From: Streptomyces sp. R41
GTDB taxonomy: Bacteria > Actinomycetota > Actinomycetes > Streptomycetales > Streptomycetaceae
DNA length: 64,000 bases
Direction: 5' to 3'
Assembly (NCBI RefSeq): GCF_041053055.1
Contig: NZ_CP163443.1
Coordinates: 6,121,001-6,185,000, forward strand
Shown: one piece after another, positions 34,963 through 46,226 of the stretch
Layout of the letters: each line of letters opens with the position of its first letter
Numbering within the stretch: position 1 is the stretch's first letter
Translations under genes and position numbers: made by a program
Notes under the pieces: generated by a model
The model's database searches: none
What the model saw: only the letters and a program-made list of their open reading frames with translations
Told to the model about the DNA's origin: nothing

Positions 34963-35801
34963 CCACCACCCCCGAGGGCGTCAGCCTGGGCATGCCCCAA
35001 CTGCCCGCGCCCGACTACCCGGACGACGTTCGAGCCCGGCTCGAAGCCGATGGGCGCGAAATCATCGCCCGCTACCCGGACTCCCGCTCGGCGCTTCTTC
35101 CGTTGCTGCATCTCGTGCAGTCGGAGGAGGGCCATGTCACGCGCACAGGGCAGCGGTTCTGCGCGGACATGCTCGGCCTGACCACGGCCGAGGTCGCCGC
35201 GGTCGCGACCTTCTACTCGATGTACCGGCGCAAGCCGAGCGGTGACTACCAGGTGGGTGTCTGCACCAACACCCTGTGTGCGGTCATGGGGGGCGACGCG
35301 ATCTTCGAGGCCCTCCAGGACCACTTGGGCGTCGGCAACGGCGAGACCACCGACGACGGCAAGGTCACCCTGGAGCACATCGAGTGCAACGCGGCCTGCG
35401 ATTTCGCGCCGGTCGTGATGGTCAACTGGGAGTTCTTCGACAACCAGACCGTGGACTCCGCGAAGCGCCTCGTCGACGACCTGCGCGCGGGAGCACAGGT
35501 CGAACCCACCCGCGGCGCCCCCTTGTGCACCTTCAAGGACACCGCCCGCATCCTGGCGGGCTTCCCCGACGAGCGGGCCGGGGCTGTCGAGGCGGGCGGC
35601 AGCGCGGGACACGCCTCCCTGATCGGCCTTCGCCTGGCCAAGGGCGAGACCGCCCCCGCGCGCGTGGTGCATCCGCGCGGTGGTGAGGCCCCTCAGGACC
35701 AGTCGCCCGCCGAGCACTTGAGCTCGCACGACGCGCCGCAGGACACATCGGCCTCCGACCCGTCCCACCCGGCGGGTCCTGCAGCCGAGGAGGGGGAGTG
35801 A
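34959..35801 (+). CDS. nuoE: NADH-quinone oxidoreductase subunit E
   Basis: A 280-residue subunit with a thioredoxin-like [2Fe-2S] site: Cys102, Cys107, Cys143 and Cys147 (VCTNTLC, CNAAC). It passes electrons near the NADH site on NuoF. The family is usually 160-240 residues. The last 90 here are a Pro/Gly/Ser/His-rich tail ([11 protein letters not shown]...) with no known role. GTG 34959 overlaps the nuoD stop by 4 bases. Confidence 0.96.
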   Translation: MTTTPEGVSLGMPQLPAPDYPDDVRARLEADGREIIARYPDSRSALLPLLHLVQSEEGHVTRTGQRFCADMLGLTTAEVAAVATFYSMYRRKPSGDYQVGVCTNTLCAVMGGDAIFEALQDHLGVGNGETTDDGKVTLEHIECNAACDFAPVVMVNWEFFDNQTVDSAKRLVDDLRAGAQVEPTRGAPLCTFKDTARILAGFPDERAGAVEAGGSAGHASLIGLRLAKGETAPARVVHPRGGEAPQDQSPAEHLSSHDAPQDTSASDPSHPAGPAAEEGE

Positions 35802-37147
35802 TGACCTTGGCACCCGAGATCAACGAGACCAGCCCCGAGAAGCTGCTGGTACCCGTGCTGTCGGCCTTCTGGGACGAGGACGAGTCCTGGACGCTCGACG
35901 TCTACCGGAGGCACGAGGGGTACGAGGGCCTGCGCAAGGCGCTCGCGATGTCGCCGGACGACCTGATCGCGTACGTCAAGGACTCCGGGCTGCGCGGCCG
36001 CGGGGGCGCGGGATTCCCGACGGGAATGAAATGGCAGTTCATTCCCCAGGGTGATGGCAAGCCTCACTATCTAGTTGTCAACGCCGACGAATCGGAGCCG
36101 GGAACCTGCAAGGACATCCCGCTCCTCTTCGCGAACCCGCATAGCCTCATCGAGGGCATTGTGATCGCGTGTTATGCCATCCGGTCTTCGCATGCGTTCA
36201 TCTATCTGCGCGGTGAAGTGGTCCCCGTACTGCGGCGGTTGCACGAGGCCGTGCGTGAGGCCTATGCGGCGGGTTACCTCGGCGAGAACATCCTGGGCAG
36301 CGGACTCGACCTCAAGCTCACCGTGCACGCGGGCGCGGGCGCGTACATCTGTGGTGAGGAGACCGCACTGCTCGACTCGCTCGAAGGCCGCCGTGGTCAA
36401 CCGCGGCTTCGTCCCCCTTTCCCTGCCGTCGCGGGCCTCTACGCGTGCCCGACTGTTGTAAATAACGTCGAGTCGATCGCGTCAGTTCCCGCAATTCTGC
36501 ACAAAGGCAAGGAATGGTTCCGGTCGATGGGAAGCGAGAAGTCCCCGGGCTTCACGCTGTACTCGCTCAGCGGCCACGTCACCAATCCCGGCCAGTACGA
36601 GGCCCCGCTCGGCATCACACTCCGTCAACTCCTCGACATGAGCGGCGGGATGCGACCCGGCCACCGGCTGAAGTTCTGGACGCCGGGCGGCTCCTCGACG
36701 CCGATGTTCACCGACGAGCACCTCGACGTCCCTCTTGATTACGAAGGAGTGGGTGCCGCGGGTTCCATGCTCGGGACCAAGGCCCTGCAGTGCTTCGACG
36801 AGACGACATGCGTCGTCCGCGCCGTCACCCGCTGGACCGAGTTCTACGCCCATGAGTCCTGCGGCAAATGCACACCGTGCCGCGAAGGCACGTACTGGCT
36901 CGTGCAGTTGCTGCGCGACATCGAGGCAGGCAAGGGCGTCATGTCCGACCTCGACAAGCTGAACGACATCGCCGACAACATCAACGGCAAGTCCTTCTGC
37001 GCCCTCGGCGACGGTGCCGCCTCGCCGATCTTCTCCTCGCTCAAGTACTTCCGCGAGGAGTACGAGCAGCACATCACGGGCCGCGGCTGCCCCTTTGACC
37101 CGGCCAAGTCCACGGCTTGGGCCGACCGCACGGAGGTGAACGCATGA
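35801..37147 (+). CDS. nuoF: NADH-quinone oxidoreductase subunit F
   Basis: A 448-residue NADH- and FMN-binding subunit. [13 protein letters not shown] (63-75) is the nucleotide motif. The [4Fe-4S] cluster N3 is held by Cys354, Cys357, Cys360 (SCGKCTPC) and Cys400. ATG 35801 follows GAGGAG by 9 bases; GTG 35798 is an alternative start one codon upstream. Confidence 0.97.
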   Translation: MTLAPEINETSPEKLLVPVLSAFWDEDESWTLDVYRRHEGYEGLRKALAMSPDDLIAYVKDSGLRGRGGAGFPTGMKWQFIPQGDGKPHYLVVNADESEPGTCKDIPLLFANPHSLIEGIVIACYAIRSSHAFIYLRGEVVPVLRRLHEAVREAYAAGYLGENILGSGLDLKLTVHAGAGAYICGEETALLDSLEGRRGQPRLRPPFPAVAGLYACPTVVNNVESIASVPAILHKGKEWFRSMGSEKSPGFTLYSLSGHVTNPGQYEAPLGITLRQLLDMSGGMRPGHRLKFWTPGGSSTPMFTDEHLDVPLDYEGVGAAGSMLGTKALQCFDETTCVVRAVTRWTEFYAHESCGKCTPCREGTYWLVQLLRDIEAGKGVMSDLDKLNDIADNINGKSFCALGDGAASPIFSSLKYFREEYEQHITGRGCPFDPAKSTAWADRTEVNA

Positions 37148-39648
37148 CGGTGACCACCAGCGCTCCCTCCGGTGGGGGAGAGGCGGCGGTTCCGCCGGAA
37201 GATCTGGTCTCGCTGACGATCGACGGCGTGGAGATCAGCGTGCCCAAGGGCACCCTGGTCATCCGGGCCGCCGAACAACTCGGCATCGAGATCCCCCGCT
37301 TCTGCGACCACCCGCTCCTCGACCCGGCCGGCGCCTGCCGCCAGTGCATCGTCGAGGTCGAGGGCCAGCGCAAGCCGATGGCGTCCTGCACGATCACGTG
37401 CACGGACGGGATGGTCGTCAAGACTCACCTCACCTCCCCGGTGGCCGAGAAGGCCCAGCACGGTGTGATGGAGCTGCTGCTCATCAACCACCCGCTGGAC
37501 TGCCCTGTCTGCGACAAGGGCGGCGAGTGCCCCCTGCAGAACCAGGCGATGTCGCACGGCAACGCCGAGTCCCGCTTCGAGGGCAAGAAGCGGACGTACG
37601 AGAAGCCGGTCCCGATCTCCACCCAGGTGCTGCTCGACCGCGAGCGGTGCGTGCTGTGCGCCCGGTGCACCCGGTTCTCCAACCAGATCGCGGGCGACCC
37701 GATGATCGAGCTGCTCGAGCGGGGCGCGCTCCAGCAGGTCGGCACCGGTGAGGGCGACCCCTTCGAGTCGTACTTCTCCGGGAACACGATCCAGATCTGC
37801 CCGGTGGGCGCGCTGACGTCGGCGGCGTATCGCTTCCGCTCGCGCCCCTTCGACCTCATCTCCTCGCACTCCGTGTGCGAGCACTGCTCCGGCGGCTGTG
37901 CCACTCGCACCGACCACCGGCGCGGCAAGGTCATGCGGCGGCTCGCCGCACCCGACCCCGAGGTCAACGAGGAGTGGCTCTGCGACAAGGGGCGGTTCGC
38001 CTTCCGGTACGCGCAGCAGCGGGACCGGCTGGAGACGCCTCTCGTTCGCGACGGGTCCGGAGAGCTCGTGCCCGCTTCCTGGCCGGAGGCGCTCTCGATT
38101 GCCGCTGAGGGACTGTCGGCCGCCCGCGGCCGGACCGGCGTCCTCACCGGCGGCCGACTCACCGTCGAAGACGCCTACGCGTACAGCAAGTTCGCGCGCG
38201 TGGCCCTCGACACGAACGACATCGACTTCCGCGCGCGCGTGCACACCGCCGAGGAGGCCGACTTCCTGGCGGCCCGGGTCGCCGGACGCGGACGGGACCT
38301 CGACGGTACGGGCGTCACATACACCTCTCTGGAGAAGGCGCCCGCCGTCCTGCTCGCCGGATTCGAGTCGGAGGAGGAGGCGCCCGGCGTCTTCCTGCGG
38401 CTGCGCAAGGCGTGGCGGGGGCACGGACAGAAGACCTTCTCGCTCGCCACACACGCGACGCGCGGCCTGGAGAAGGCGGGCGGCACGCTGCTGCCGGCCG
38501 CGCCCGGCACCGAGACCGAGTGGCTGGACGCGCTCGCGAGCGGCGTCGGCCTGGAGGGCGACGGCGCCAAGGCCGCGGAGGCGCTGCGCGCCGAGGGTGC
38601 GGTGATCGCCGTCGGTGAGCGGCTCGCCGCCGTGGCGGGCGGGCTCACCGCCGCCGTGCGGGCCGCGTCCGTGACCGGCGCCCAACTGGTGTGGATTCCG
38701 CGCCGGGCCGGGGAGCGCGGTGCGATCGAGGCGGGCGCGCTGCCGTCGTTGCTGCCGGGCGGACGCCCGGCCACCGACCCGCGCGCGCGGGACGAGGTCG
38801 CGGCGGCCTGGGGAGTCTCCGAACTCCCGCACCGATACGGCCGCGACGCCGGTCAGATCGTCGAGGCCGCCGCCGGTGGCGAACTGCAGGCCCTGGTGGT
38901 CGCGGGCGTGGAGGTCGCCGACCTTCCTGACCCGGCACGCGCGCGTGCGGCACTTTCCGAAGTGGGCTTCCTGGTGTCGCTGGAACTGCGCCCCAGCGAG
39001 GTCACCGATCACGCCGATGTCGTCCTTCCGGTCGCCGCGGTCACCGAGAAGGCGGGAACCTTCCTCAACTGGGAAGGCCGGGCCCGCTTCTTCGAGGCCG
39101 CGCTCAAGCCCGACCAGATGACCCGCCGCCTGGCGCCCACCGACGCGCGCGTCCTGCAGATGCTGGCCGATGCCATGGACGTACACCTGGGTCTGCCGGA
39201 TCTGCGCACCGTGCGCGGGGAGCTGGACCGGCTCGGGGCCTGGGACGGGCCGCGGGCCACCGAGCCCCTGGAGGTCGCGGCCCAGTTGCCGCGCCCGGCC
39301 GCCGGAGAGGCTGTACTGGCCGGGCACCGGTTGCTGCTCGACCAGGGGCGCCTCCAAGAGGGCGACGACGCGCTCGCCGGGACCCGGCACGCCGCACGCG
39401 CGCGCGTGTCGGCCGCCACGGCAGCCGAGGCGGGCGTCAAGGACGGCGATGTCCTCGCCGTGACCGGTCCCACCGGAGTGGTCGGACTTCCGCTGCAGAT
39501 CACCGAGATGCCCGACCGCGTGGTGTGGCTCCCGCTGAACTCCACAGGAGGGGGCGTCGCCTCCGACACCGGAGCGCTGCCCGGCGCTCTCGTCCGCATC
39601 GGCCCGGCGACCCTGGCCGCCGAGCCCCCCAAGGAGGTGGAGGCATGA
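37144..39648 (+). CDS. nuoG: NADH-quinone oxidoreductase subunit G
   Basis: An 834-residue iron-sulfur subunit. The N-terminal [2Fe-2S] ferredoxin has Cys54, Cys65, Cys68 and Cys82. The His-Cys3 [4Fe-4S] site is His116, Cys120, Cys123 and Cys129 ([12 protein letters not shown]). A further 4Fe-4S set follows (CVLCARC...CPVGAL), and CEHCSGGC with a later Cys marks a molybdopterin-type domain. The rest is a molybdopterin oxidoreductase-like domain without cofactor. It overlaps nuoF and nuoH by 4 bases each. Confidence 0.97.
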   Translation: MTVTTSAPSGGGEAAVPPEDLVSLTIDGVEISVPKGTLVIRAAEQLGIEIPRFCDHPLLDPAGACRQCIVEVEGQRKPMASCTITCTDGMVVKTHLTSPVAEKAQHGVMELLLINHPLDCPVCDKGGECPLQNQAMSHGNAESRFEGKKRTYEKPVPISTQVLLDRERCVLCARCTRFSNQIAGDPMIELLERGALQQVGTGEGDPFESYFSGNTIQICPVGALTSAAYRFRSRPFDLISSHSVCEHCSGGCATRTDHRRGKVMRRLAAPDPEVNEEWLCDKGRFAFRYAQQRDRLETPLVRDGSGELVPASWPEALSIAAEGLSAARGRTGVLTGGRLTVEDAYAYSKFARVALDTNDIDFRARVHTAEEADFLAARVAGRGRDLDGTGVTYTSLEKAPAVLLAGFESEEEAPGVFLRLRKAWRGHGQKTFSLATHATRGLEKAGGTLLPAAPGTETEWLDALASGVGLEGDGAKAAEALRAEGAVIAVGERLAAVAGGLTAAVRAASVTGAQLVWIPRRAGERGAIEAGALPSLLPGGRPATDPRARDEVAAAWGVSELPHRYGRDAGQIVEAAAGGELQALVVAGVEVADLPDPARARAALSEVGFLVSLELRPSEVTDHADVVLPVAAVTEKAGTFLNWEGRARFFEAALKPDQMTRRLAPTDARVLQMLADAMDVHLGLPDLRTVRGELDRLGAWDGPRATEPLEVAAQLPRPAAGEAVLAGHRLLLDQGRLQEGDDALAGTRHAARARVSAATAAEAGVKDGDVLAVTGPTGVVGLPLQITEMPDRVVWLPLNSTGGGVASDTGALPGALVRIGPATLAAEPPKEVEA

Positions 39649-41018
39649 GCCCGTACCTCGCCGCTGAAGACCTCTCCATGTTCGGCCGCGACCCCTGGTG
39701 GCTGGTCGTCATCAAGGCGGTCTTCTGCTTCGCCTTCCTGATGGTGACCGTGCTGTTCTCCATCGTGTGGGAACGCAAGGTCGTCGCCTGGATGCAGCTG
39801 CGCATCGGCCCCAACCGGCACGGCCCCTGGGGCATGCTCCAGTCGCTCGCCGACGGCATCAAACTGATGCTCAAGGAAGACGTCATCGTCAAACGCGCGG
39901 ACAAGATGGTCTACGTCCTCGCACCGATCGTCGCGGCCATCCCGGCCTTCATGGCGATCGCGGTGATCCCCTTCGGGCCCGCCGACAACGAGATCTCGAT
40001 CTTCGGCCACCGCACCACGATGCAGCTCACCGACCTGCCGATCGCGATGCTCTACATCCTCGCGGTCGCCTCGGTGGGCATCTACGGGATCGTGCTCGCG
40101 GGTTGGAGTTCTGGATCCACCTACCCGCTGCTCGGTGGTCTGAGGTCCTGCGCGCAGATGATCTCGTACGAGATCGCCATGGGCGCCGCCTTCGCCTCGG
40201 TGTTCCTCTATTCCGGGTCGATGTCGACCTCGACGATCGTCGAGCAGCAGCACGACCGCTGGTACATCATCCTGCTGCCGGTCTCGTTCCTGATCTACAT
40301 CGTGACGATGGTCGGCGAGACCAACCGCGCCCCCTTCGACATGCCGGAGTCCGAGGGCGACCTGGTCGGCGGCTTCAACACCGAGTACTCGTCCATCAAA
40401 TTCGCGATGTTCATGCTTGCCGAGTACGTGAACATGGTGACGGTCTCGGCCGTGTCGACCACGCTCTTCCTGGGCGGCTGGCGGGCTCCCTGGCCCATCA
40501 GCACCTTCTGGGAGGGCGCCAACCACGGCTGGTGGCCGATGCTCTGGTTCGTGGTGAAGGTGCAGCTGCTGCTGTTCTTCTTCATCTGGCTGCGCGGCAC
40601 GCTCCCGCGCGTCCGCTACGACCAGCTGATGAAGCTCGGCTGGAAGGTCCTCATTCCGGTCTCCGTGGTCTGGCTGATGCTCGTCGCGACCGTACGGACG
40701 CTGAGGAACGAGAACTACGACTTCGCGGACATCGCCCTGTACGTCGGCGGAGGCGTCCTCGTCCTGCTGCTGCTCTCGTTCGCCGCGGACATCTTCCGCG
40801 ACAAGCAGGGAGCCGAGGAGGCGCCCGCCGAACCCGCCGCCTTCGACCCGATGGCGGGCGGATTCCCCGTACCGCCGCTGCCGGGACAGGAGCTTCCGCC
40901 GGTGCCGCGACGCCGCCCGCGCCGCGAGCGGGAGTTGATTGTCAGTGGTGGGTCCGATACTGCGAGTGACGGATCAATGGACGGAACTCGTGACGGAAAG
41001 GAGGGGTCCGATGGCTGA
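39645..41018 (+). CDS. nuoH: NADH-quinone oxidoreductase subunit H
   Basis: A 457-residue membrane subunit (eight helices) that links the redox arm to the proton path. The conserved loops are [10 protein letters not shown] and [19 protein letters not shown]. The C-terminal 60 residues are a cytoplasmic Pro/Arg/Gly-rich extension absent from E. coli. It overlaps nuoI by 8 bases. Confidence 0.97.
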   Translation: MSPYLAAEDLSMFGRDPWWLVVIKAVFCFAFLMVTVLFSIVWERKVVAWMQLRIGPNRHGPWGMLQSLADGIKLMLKEDVIVKRADKMVYVLAPIVAAIPAFMAIAVIPFGPADNEISIFGHRTTMQLTDLPIAMLYILAVASVGIYGIVLAGWSSGSTYPLLGGLRSCAQMISYEIAMGAAFASVFLYSGSMSTSTIVEQQHDRWYIILLPVSFLIYIVTMVGETNRAPFDMPESEGDLVGGFNTEYSSIKFAMFMLAEYVNMVTVSAVSTTLFLGGWRAPWPISTFWEGANHGWWPMLWFVVKVQLLLFFFIWLRGTLPRVRYDQLMKLGWKVLIPVSVVWLMLVATVRTLRNENYDFADIALYVGGGVLVLLLLSFAADIFRDKQGAEEAPAEPAAFDPMAGGFPVPPLPGQELPPVPRRRPRRERELIVSGGSDTASDGSMDGTRDGKEGSDG

Positions 41019-41613
41019 GGAGCCGAAGGAGACCAAACCCGGTTTCCAGAACCCCGTCGCCGGCTTTGGCGTGACCTTCAAGGCCATGTTCAAGAAGCGG
41101 CTGACCGAGCAGTACCCGGAACAGCAGAAGACCACCGCCCCGCGGTTCCACGGCCGGCACCAGCTCAACCGCCACCCGGACGGCCTGGAGAAGTGCATCG
41201 GCTGTGAGCTGTGCGCCTGGGCCTGCCCCGCGGACGCCATCTATGTGGAGGGCGCGGACAACACCGACGAGGAGCGCTACTCGCCGGGCGAGCGGTACGG
41301 CCGCGTCTACCAGATCAATTACGCCCGCTGCATTCTCTGCGGCCTGTGCATCGAGGCGTGCCCCACGCGCGCGTTGACGATGACGAACGAGTTCGAGCTG
41401 GCCGACTCCAGTCGCGCCAACCTCATCTACACCAAGGAGCAGCTGCTCGCCGGTCTCGAGGAGGGCATGGTCGACACGCCGCACTCGATCTTCCCCGGCA
41501 CGGACGAGCAGGACTACTACCGGGGCCTGGTGACCGAGGCGGCGCCCGGCACGGTGCGCCAAGTCGCGGTCTCCAAGGGCGAGAAGGCTGCCGGAGAGGA
41601 GGTGGAGGCATGA
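41011..41613 (+). CDS. nuoI: NADH-quinone oxidoreductase subunit I
   Basis: A 200-residue subunit with two [4Fe-4S] sites, N6a and N6b: Cys62/65/68/72 ([13 protein letters not shown]) and Cys107/110/113/117 ([13 protein letters not shown]). ATG 41011 is preceded by GGAAAGGAGGGG and starts inside the nuoH gene. Its last bases overlap nuoJ by 4. Confidence 0.97.
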   Translation: MAEEPKETKPGFQNPVAGFGVTFKAMFKKRLTEQYPEQQKTTAPRFHGRHQLNRHPDGLEKCIGCELCAWACPADAIYVEGADNTDEERYSPGERYGRVYQINYARCILCGLCIEACPTRALTMTNEFELADSSRANLIYTKEQLLAGLEEGMVDTPHSIFPGTDEQDYYRGLVTEAAPGTVRQVAVSKGEKAAGEEVEA

Positions 41614-42425
41614 GCAATCTGGCCGCCTACTCCACCTCCACCGGAGAGGCCTTCCAGTTCTGGGTCCTCGGCGCGGTCGCCGTGCTCGGCGCCCTGGGCA
41701 CCGTCTTCATGAAGAAGACCGTGCACAGCGCGCTCAGTCTCGCCGGGACCATGATCATCCTGGCGGTGTTCTACCTTGCCAACGGCGCGTACTTCCTGGG
41801 CGTCGTGCAGATCATCGTCTACACCGGCGCGATCATGATGCTGTTCCTCTTCGTGGTCATGCTCGTCGGTGTCACCGCGGCGGACTCCCTGAAGGAGACG
41901 ATCAAGGGCCAGCGCTGGCTGGCCCTGGTGTGCGGGCTCGGCTTCGGCGTCCTGCTGATCGGGGGCATCGGCAACGCGTCCATCAAGGACTTCAACGGCC
42001 TGGCCAAGGCGAACGCGAACGGCAACGTGGAGGGTCTCGCCGCCCTCATCTTCACGAAGTACGTGTTCGCCTTCGAAATCACCGGCGCTCTGCTCATCAC
42101 GGCCGCCGTCGGCGCCATGGTGCTCACGCACCGCGAGCGCACCGAGCGCGCCAAGACCCAGCGCGAGTTGTCCGAGCAGCGCGTACGGGAGGGCAAGCAC
42201 GTACCGCCGCTGCCGGCCCCCGGCGTCTACGCCCGGCACAACGCGGTGGACATCGCGGGCCTGCTGCCCGACGGCACCCCGTCCGAGCTGACCGTCAACA
42301 AGACGCTGCGCGAGCGCGGGCAGATCCGTGACGTGTCGACCGAGGCGTTGAACGACCTGAAGGCCCTGGAACAGCGCGCCGAGGAGCGCCTGGAGCGCAC
42401 GAACTCGGGAGAGGGGTCGAAGTGA
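41610..42425 (+). CDS. nuoJ: NADH-quinone oxidoreductase subunit J
   Basis: A 271-residue membrane subunit with five helices; helix 3 has the usual [20 protein letters not shown]. The C-terminal 100 residues are a charged cytoplasmic extension ([18 protein letters not shown]...) that is longer than in enteric bacteria but common in actinobacteria. It overlaps nuoK by 4 bases. Confidence 0.96.
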   Translation: MSNLAAYSTSTGEAFQFWVLGAVAVLGALGTVFMKKTVHSALSLAGTMIILAVFYLANGAYFLGVVQIIVYTGAIMMLFLFVVMLVGVTAADSLKETIKGQRWLALVCGLGFGVLLIGGIGNASIKDFNGLAKANANGNVEGLAALIFTKYVFAFEITGALLITAAVGAMVLTHRERTERAKTQRELSEQRVREGKHVPPLPAPGVYARHNAVDIAGLLPDGTPSELTVNKTLRERGQIRDVSTEALNDLKALEQRAEERLERTNSGEGSK

Positions 42426-42721
42426 ACCCGGTCAACTACCTCTATCTCGCCGCCCTGTTGTTCACGATCGGCGCCACCGGCGTACTGATCAGGCGGAACG
42501 CGATCGTGGTGTTCATGTGCGTCGAGCTCATGCTCAACGCCTGCAACCTCGCGTTCGTCGTCTTCTCCCGTATGCACGGCAATCTCGACGGCCAGATCAT
42601 CGCCTTCTTCACGATGGTCGTCGCCGCCGCGGAGGTCGTGGTCGGGCTCGCGATCATCGTGTCGCTGTTCCGTTCCCGCCACTCGGCCTCGGTCGACGAC
42701 GCCAGCCTGATGAAGTTGTAA
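42422..42721 (+). CDS. nuoK: NADH-quinone oxidoreductase subunit K
   Basis: A 99-residue three-helix subunit. The key membrane Glu are in [16 protein letters not shown] and in the [16 protein letters not shown] stretch, both needed for proton movement in the family. GTG 42422 overlaps the nuoJ stop by 4 bases. Confidence 0.96.
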   Translation: MNPVNYLYLAALLFTIGATGVLIRRNAIVVFMCVELMLNACNLAFVVFSRMHGNLDGQIIAFFTMVVAAAEVVVGLAIIVSLFRSRHSASVDDASLMKL

Positions 42722-42735
42722 GGGGTCGCTGAATC

Positions 42736-44649
42736 GTGGAGAACCTGATTGCGCTGCTGGTAGCGGCGCCTCTGCTCGGAGCGGTCGTCCTGTTGTGCGG
42801 CGGACGGCGGCTGGACGCCGTCGGCCAGTGGATCGGCACCGCTTTCGCGGCCGCCTCCTTCGTGATCGCCGTCGTACTCTTCGCCGACATGCTGGGGAAG
42901 AGCCCCGAGGACCGGACCCTTACGCAGCACCTGTACAGCTGGGTCGCCGTCGGAGACTTCCGGGCGGACGTCGGCTTCCAGCTCGACCAGCTGTCCATGA
43001 CGTTCGTCCTGCTGATCACCGGCGTCGGCTCGCTGATCCATCTGTACTCGGTCGGCTACATGGAGCACGACGAGCGCCGCCGCCGCTTCTTCGGCTATCT
43101 GAACCTGTTCCTGGCGGCGATGCTGCTGCTCGTCCTCGCCGACAACTACCTGTTGCTGTACGTCGGCTGGGAAGGCGTCGGCCTCGCCTCGTACCTGCTG
43201 ATCGGCTTCTGGCAGCACAAGCCCAGCGCCGCCACCGCCGCCAAGAAGGCCTTCCTGGTCAACCGCGTCGGCGACATGGGCCTGTCCATCGCCATCATGC
43301 TGATGTTCACGACCTTCGGGACCTTCGCCTTCGGGCCGGTGCTCGGCACCGAAGGGCACCCGGGGCTGGTCGGAGGCGCCACCGAGGGCAAGCTCACCGC
43401 CATCGGCCTGATGCTGCTGCTCGCCGCCTGCGGCAAGTCCGCCCAGGTGCCGCTGCAGTCCTGGCTCGGGGACGCGATGGAGGGCCCGACCCCGGTCTCG
43501 GCCCTCATCCACGCCGCCACCATGGTGACCGCGGGTGTGTACCTGATCGTGCGCTCGGCCGCGATCTTCAACGGGGCGCCCGACGCACAGCTCGTCGTCA
43601 CCGTCGTGGGTGCTGTCACGCTCCTGTTCGGTGCGATCGTCGGTTGCGCGAAGGACGACATCAAGAAGGCGCTCGCCGGTTCGACGATGTCGCAGATCGG
43701 CTACATGGTGCTCGCCGCGGGCCTCGGCCCCATCGGCTACGTCTTCGCGATCATGCACCTGGTGACGCACGGCTTCTTCAAGGCCGGGCTCTTCCTCGGC
43801 GCAGGTTCGGTCATGCACGGTATGAACGACGAGGTCGACATGAGGAAGTACGGCGGCCTCAGGAAGTACATGCCGGTCACGTACATCACGTTCGGCCTCG
43901 GCTACCTCGCCATCATCGGCTTCCCCGGCCTGTCGGGCTTCTTCTCCAAGGACAAGATCATCGAGGCGGCCTTCGCCAAGGGCGGCACCGAGGGCTGGAT
44001 CCTCGGCGGAGCGGCCCTGCTGGGCGCCGCGATCACCGCGTTCTACATGACGCGCGTGATGATCATGACCTTCTTCGGGGAGAAGCGCTGGCAGCCCGAC
44101 GCGGAAGGCCATGAGCCGCACCCGCACGAGTCGCCCAAGTCCATGACGATCCCCATGATCGTGCTGGCCTTCGGATCGGTCTTCGCGGGTGGTCTGTTCA
44201 GCATCGACGACAGCTTCCTGCACTGGCTGGAGCCGGTGACCGGTCACTCGGAGGGGAACTCGCCCGTCAGTGCCCTCACGGTCACGCTGGCCACGATGGC
44301 GCTGCTCGTCGTCGGAGCCGGAATCGCGTACGTCCAGTACGGGCGCCGTCCCGTCCCGGTGGTCGCCCCGCGCGGCTCCCTGCTCACCCGGGCCGCCCGG
44401 CGCGACCTGCTTCAGGACGACTTCAACCACGTCGTGCTGGTGCGCGGCGGAGAGCACCTCACGCGCTCCCTGGTGTACGTCGACCACACCCTGGTCGACG
44501 GTGTCGTCAACGGCACGGCGGCCTCGATGGGCGGCCTCTCCGGGCGGCTGCGCAAGGTGCAGAACGGCTATGCGCGCAGTTACGCGGTCTCGATGTTCGG
44601 CGGTGCGGCGATCCTCATCGCCGCGACCCTGCTGATGAGGGCGGTCTGA
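42736..44649 (+). CDS. nuoL: NADH-quinone oxidoreductase subunit L
   Basis: A 637-residue antiporter-like subunit, the distal proton channel with the lateral helix. Family marks are [21 protein letters not shown] and [19 protein letters not shown] [16 protein letters not shown], the latter carrying the channel His. GTG 42736 is 14 bases after nuoK. The C-terminal helix is preceded by an Arg/Pro loop. Confidence 0.96.
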   Translation: MENLIALLVAAPLLGAVVLLCGGRRLDAVGQWIGTAFAAASFVIAVVLFADMLGKSPEDRTLTQHLYSWVAVGDFRADVGFQLDQLSMTFVLLITGVGSLIHLYSVGYMEHDERRRRFFGYLNLFLAAMLLLVLADNYLLLYVGWEGVGLASYLLIGFWQHKPSAATAAKKAFLVNRVGDMGLSIAIMLMFTTFGTFAFGPVLGTEGHPGLVGGATEGKLTAIGLMLLLAACGKSAQVPLQSWLGDAMEGPTPVSALIHAATMVTAGVYLIVRSAAIFNGAPDAQLVVTVVGAVTLLFGAIVGCAKDDIKKALAGSTMSQIGYMVLAAGLGPIGYVFAIMHLVTHGFFKAGLFLGAGSVMHGMNDEVDMRKYGGLRKYMPVTYITFGLGYLAIIGFPGLSGFFSKDKIIEAAFAKGGTEGWILGGAALLGAAITAFYMTRVMIMTFFGEKRWQPDAEGHEPHPHESPKSMTIPMIVLAFGSVFAGGLFSIDDSFLHWLEPVTGHSEGNSPVSALTVTLATMALLVVGAGIAYVQYGRRPVPVVAPRGSLLTRAARRDLLQDDFNHVVLVRGGEHLTRSLVYVDHTLVDGVVNGTAASMGGLSGRLRKVQNGYARSYAVSMFGGAAILIAATLLMRAV

Positions 44650-44654
44650 TACCG

Positions 44655-46226
44655 ATGTCCTTTCCTCTACTGACAGCGACGGCGGCGCTCCCGGCCCTCG
44701 GGGCGATCGCCACGGCCGCCGTGCCGGCCGCGCAACGCGTCGCGGCCAAATGGCTGGCGCTGCTCGTCTCGCTCGCCACGCTCGTGCTGGCCGCGATCGT
44801 GCTCGTACGCTTCGAGCCCGGCGGCAGCCGCTACCAGCTCACCGAATCCCACGCCTGGATCAAGGACTTCGGGGTGCAGTACGAGCTGGGGGTGGACGGC
44901 ATCGGGGTGTCGCTCCTCGCGCTCACGGCGCTGCTGATCCCGTTCGTGATCCTCGCGGGCTGGCACGACGCCGACCCGCACGAGACCGGAAGCAAGCGCT
45001 GGCGGCCCACGCAGGGCTTCTTCGCCCTGATCCTGGCCGTCGAGGCGATGGTGATCATCTCCTTCGAGGCCACCGACGTCTTCCTCTTCTACATCTTCTT
45101 CGAAGCCATGCTCATCCCGATGTACTTCCTCATCGGCGGCTTCGGAGACCGCGCACACGAGCACGGCGACGAGGCAGCGGCGACGCAACGCTCGTACGCC
45201 GCCGTGAAGTTCCTCCTCTACAACCTGGTCGGCGGCCTGATCATGCTGGCCGCCGTGATCGGTCTCTACGTAGTGGCCGGAAACTTCTCGCTCCAGGAGA
45301 TCGCGCAGGCACGCGCCAACGGTTCGCTGCACATGGCGACCAGCACGGAGCGGTGGCTCTTCCTCGGCTTCTTCTTCGCGTTCGCGGTGAAGGCGCCGCT
45401 GTGGCCGCTGCACACCTGGCTGCCCAACGCCATGGGTGAGGCGACCGCCCCGGTAGCCGTACTGATCACGGCGGTTGTCGACAAGGTCGGCACGTTCGCG
45501 ATGCTCCGCTTCTGCCTCCAGCTGTTCCCGGAGGCGTCGAAGTGGGCGACGCCCGTCATCCTCGTACTGGCGCTGATCAGCATCATTTACGGGGCGCTGC
45601 TCGCGGTCGGCCAGCGGGACATCAAGCGGCTGGTCGCGTACGCGTCGATCTCGCACTTCGGTTTCATCATCATGGGCATCTTCGCGATGACCAGCCAGGG
45701 CCAGTCGGGCGCCACGCTCTACATGGTCAACCACGGGATCTCGACCGCCGCCCTGATGCTGGTGGCGGGCTTCCTGATCTCGCGGCGCGGTTCGCGTCTG
45801 ATCGCCGACTACGGAGGGGTGCAGAAAGTCGCCCCGGTGCTCGCGGGCACCTTCCTGATCGGCGGCCTGGCGACCCTCTCGCTCCCCGGGCTCGCGCCCT
45901 TCGTGAGTGAATTCCTGGTCCTGGTGGGCACGTTCACGCGCTACCCGGCCATCGGCATCATCGCCACCTTCGGCATCGTCCTCGCCGCGCTCTACACACT
46001 CGTCCTCTACCAGCGGACGATGACGGGCCCGGTGAAGGCGGAGGTCGCCGAGATGCCCGACCTCAGGGTGCGCGAGCTCCTGGTGGTCGCCCCGCTGATC
46101 GCATTGCTGATCTTCCTGGGCGTCTACCCGAAGCCGGTCACCGACATCGTCAACCCGGCGGTCCAGCAGACCATGTCAGACGTACACAAGACGGACCCCA
46201 AGCCCGAGGTGGAGGCGGCCAAGTGA
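44655..46226 (+). CDS. nuoM: NADH-quinone oxidoreductase subunit M
   Basis: A 523-residue antiporter-like subunit. It has FYIFFEAMLIPMYFLIGGFG with the channel Glu, and KAPLWPLHTWLPNAMGEATAPV with the Lys/His path. ATG 44655 lies 5 bases after nuoL. It overlaps nuoN by 4 bases. Confidence 0.96.
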   Translation: MSFPLLTATAALPALGAIATAAVPAAQRVAAKWLALLVSLATLVLAAIVLVRFEPGGSRYQLTESHAWIKDFGVQYELGVDGIGVSLLALTALLIPFVILAGWHDADPHETGSKRWRPTQGFFALILAVEAMVIISFEATDVFLFYIFFEAMLIPMYFLIGGFGDRAHEHGDEAAATQRSYAAVKFLLYNLVGGLIMLAAVIGLYVVAGNFSLQEIAQARANGSLHMATSTERWLFLGFFFAFAVKAPLWPLHTWLPNAMGEATAPVAVLITAVVDKVGTFAMLRFCLQLFPEASKWATPVILVLALISIIYGALLAVGQRDIKRLVAYASISHFGFIIMGIFAMTSQGQSGATLYMVNHGISTAALMLVAGFLISRRGSRLIADYGGVQKVAPVLAGTFLIGGLATLSLPGLAPFVSEFLVLVGTFTRYPAIGIIATFGIVLAALYTLVLYQRTMTGPVKAEVAEMPDLRVRELLVVAPLIALLIFLGVYPKPVTDIVNPAVQQTMSDVHKTDPKPEVEAAK

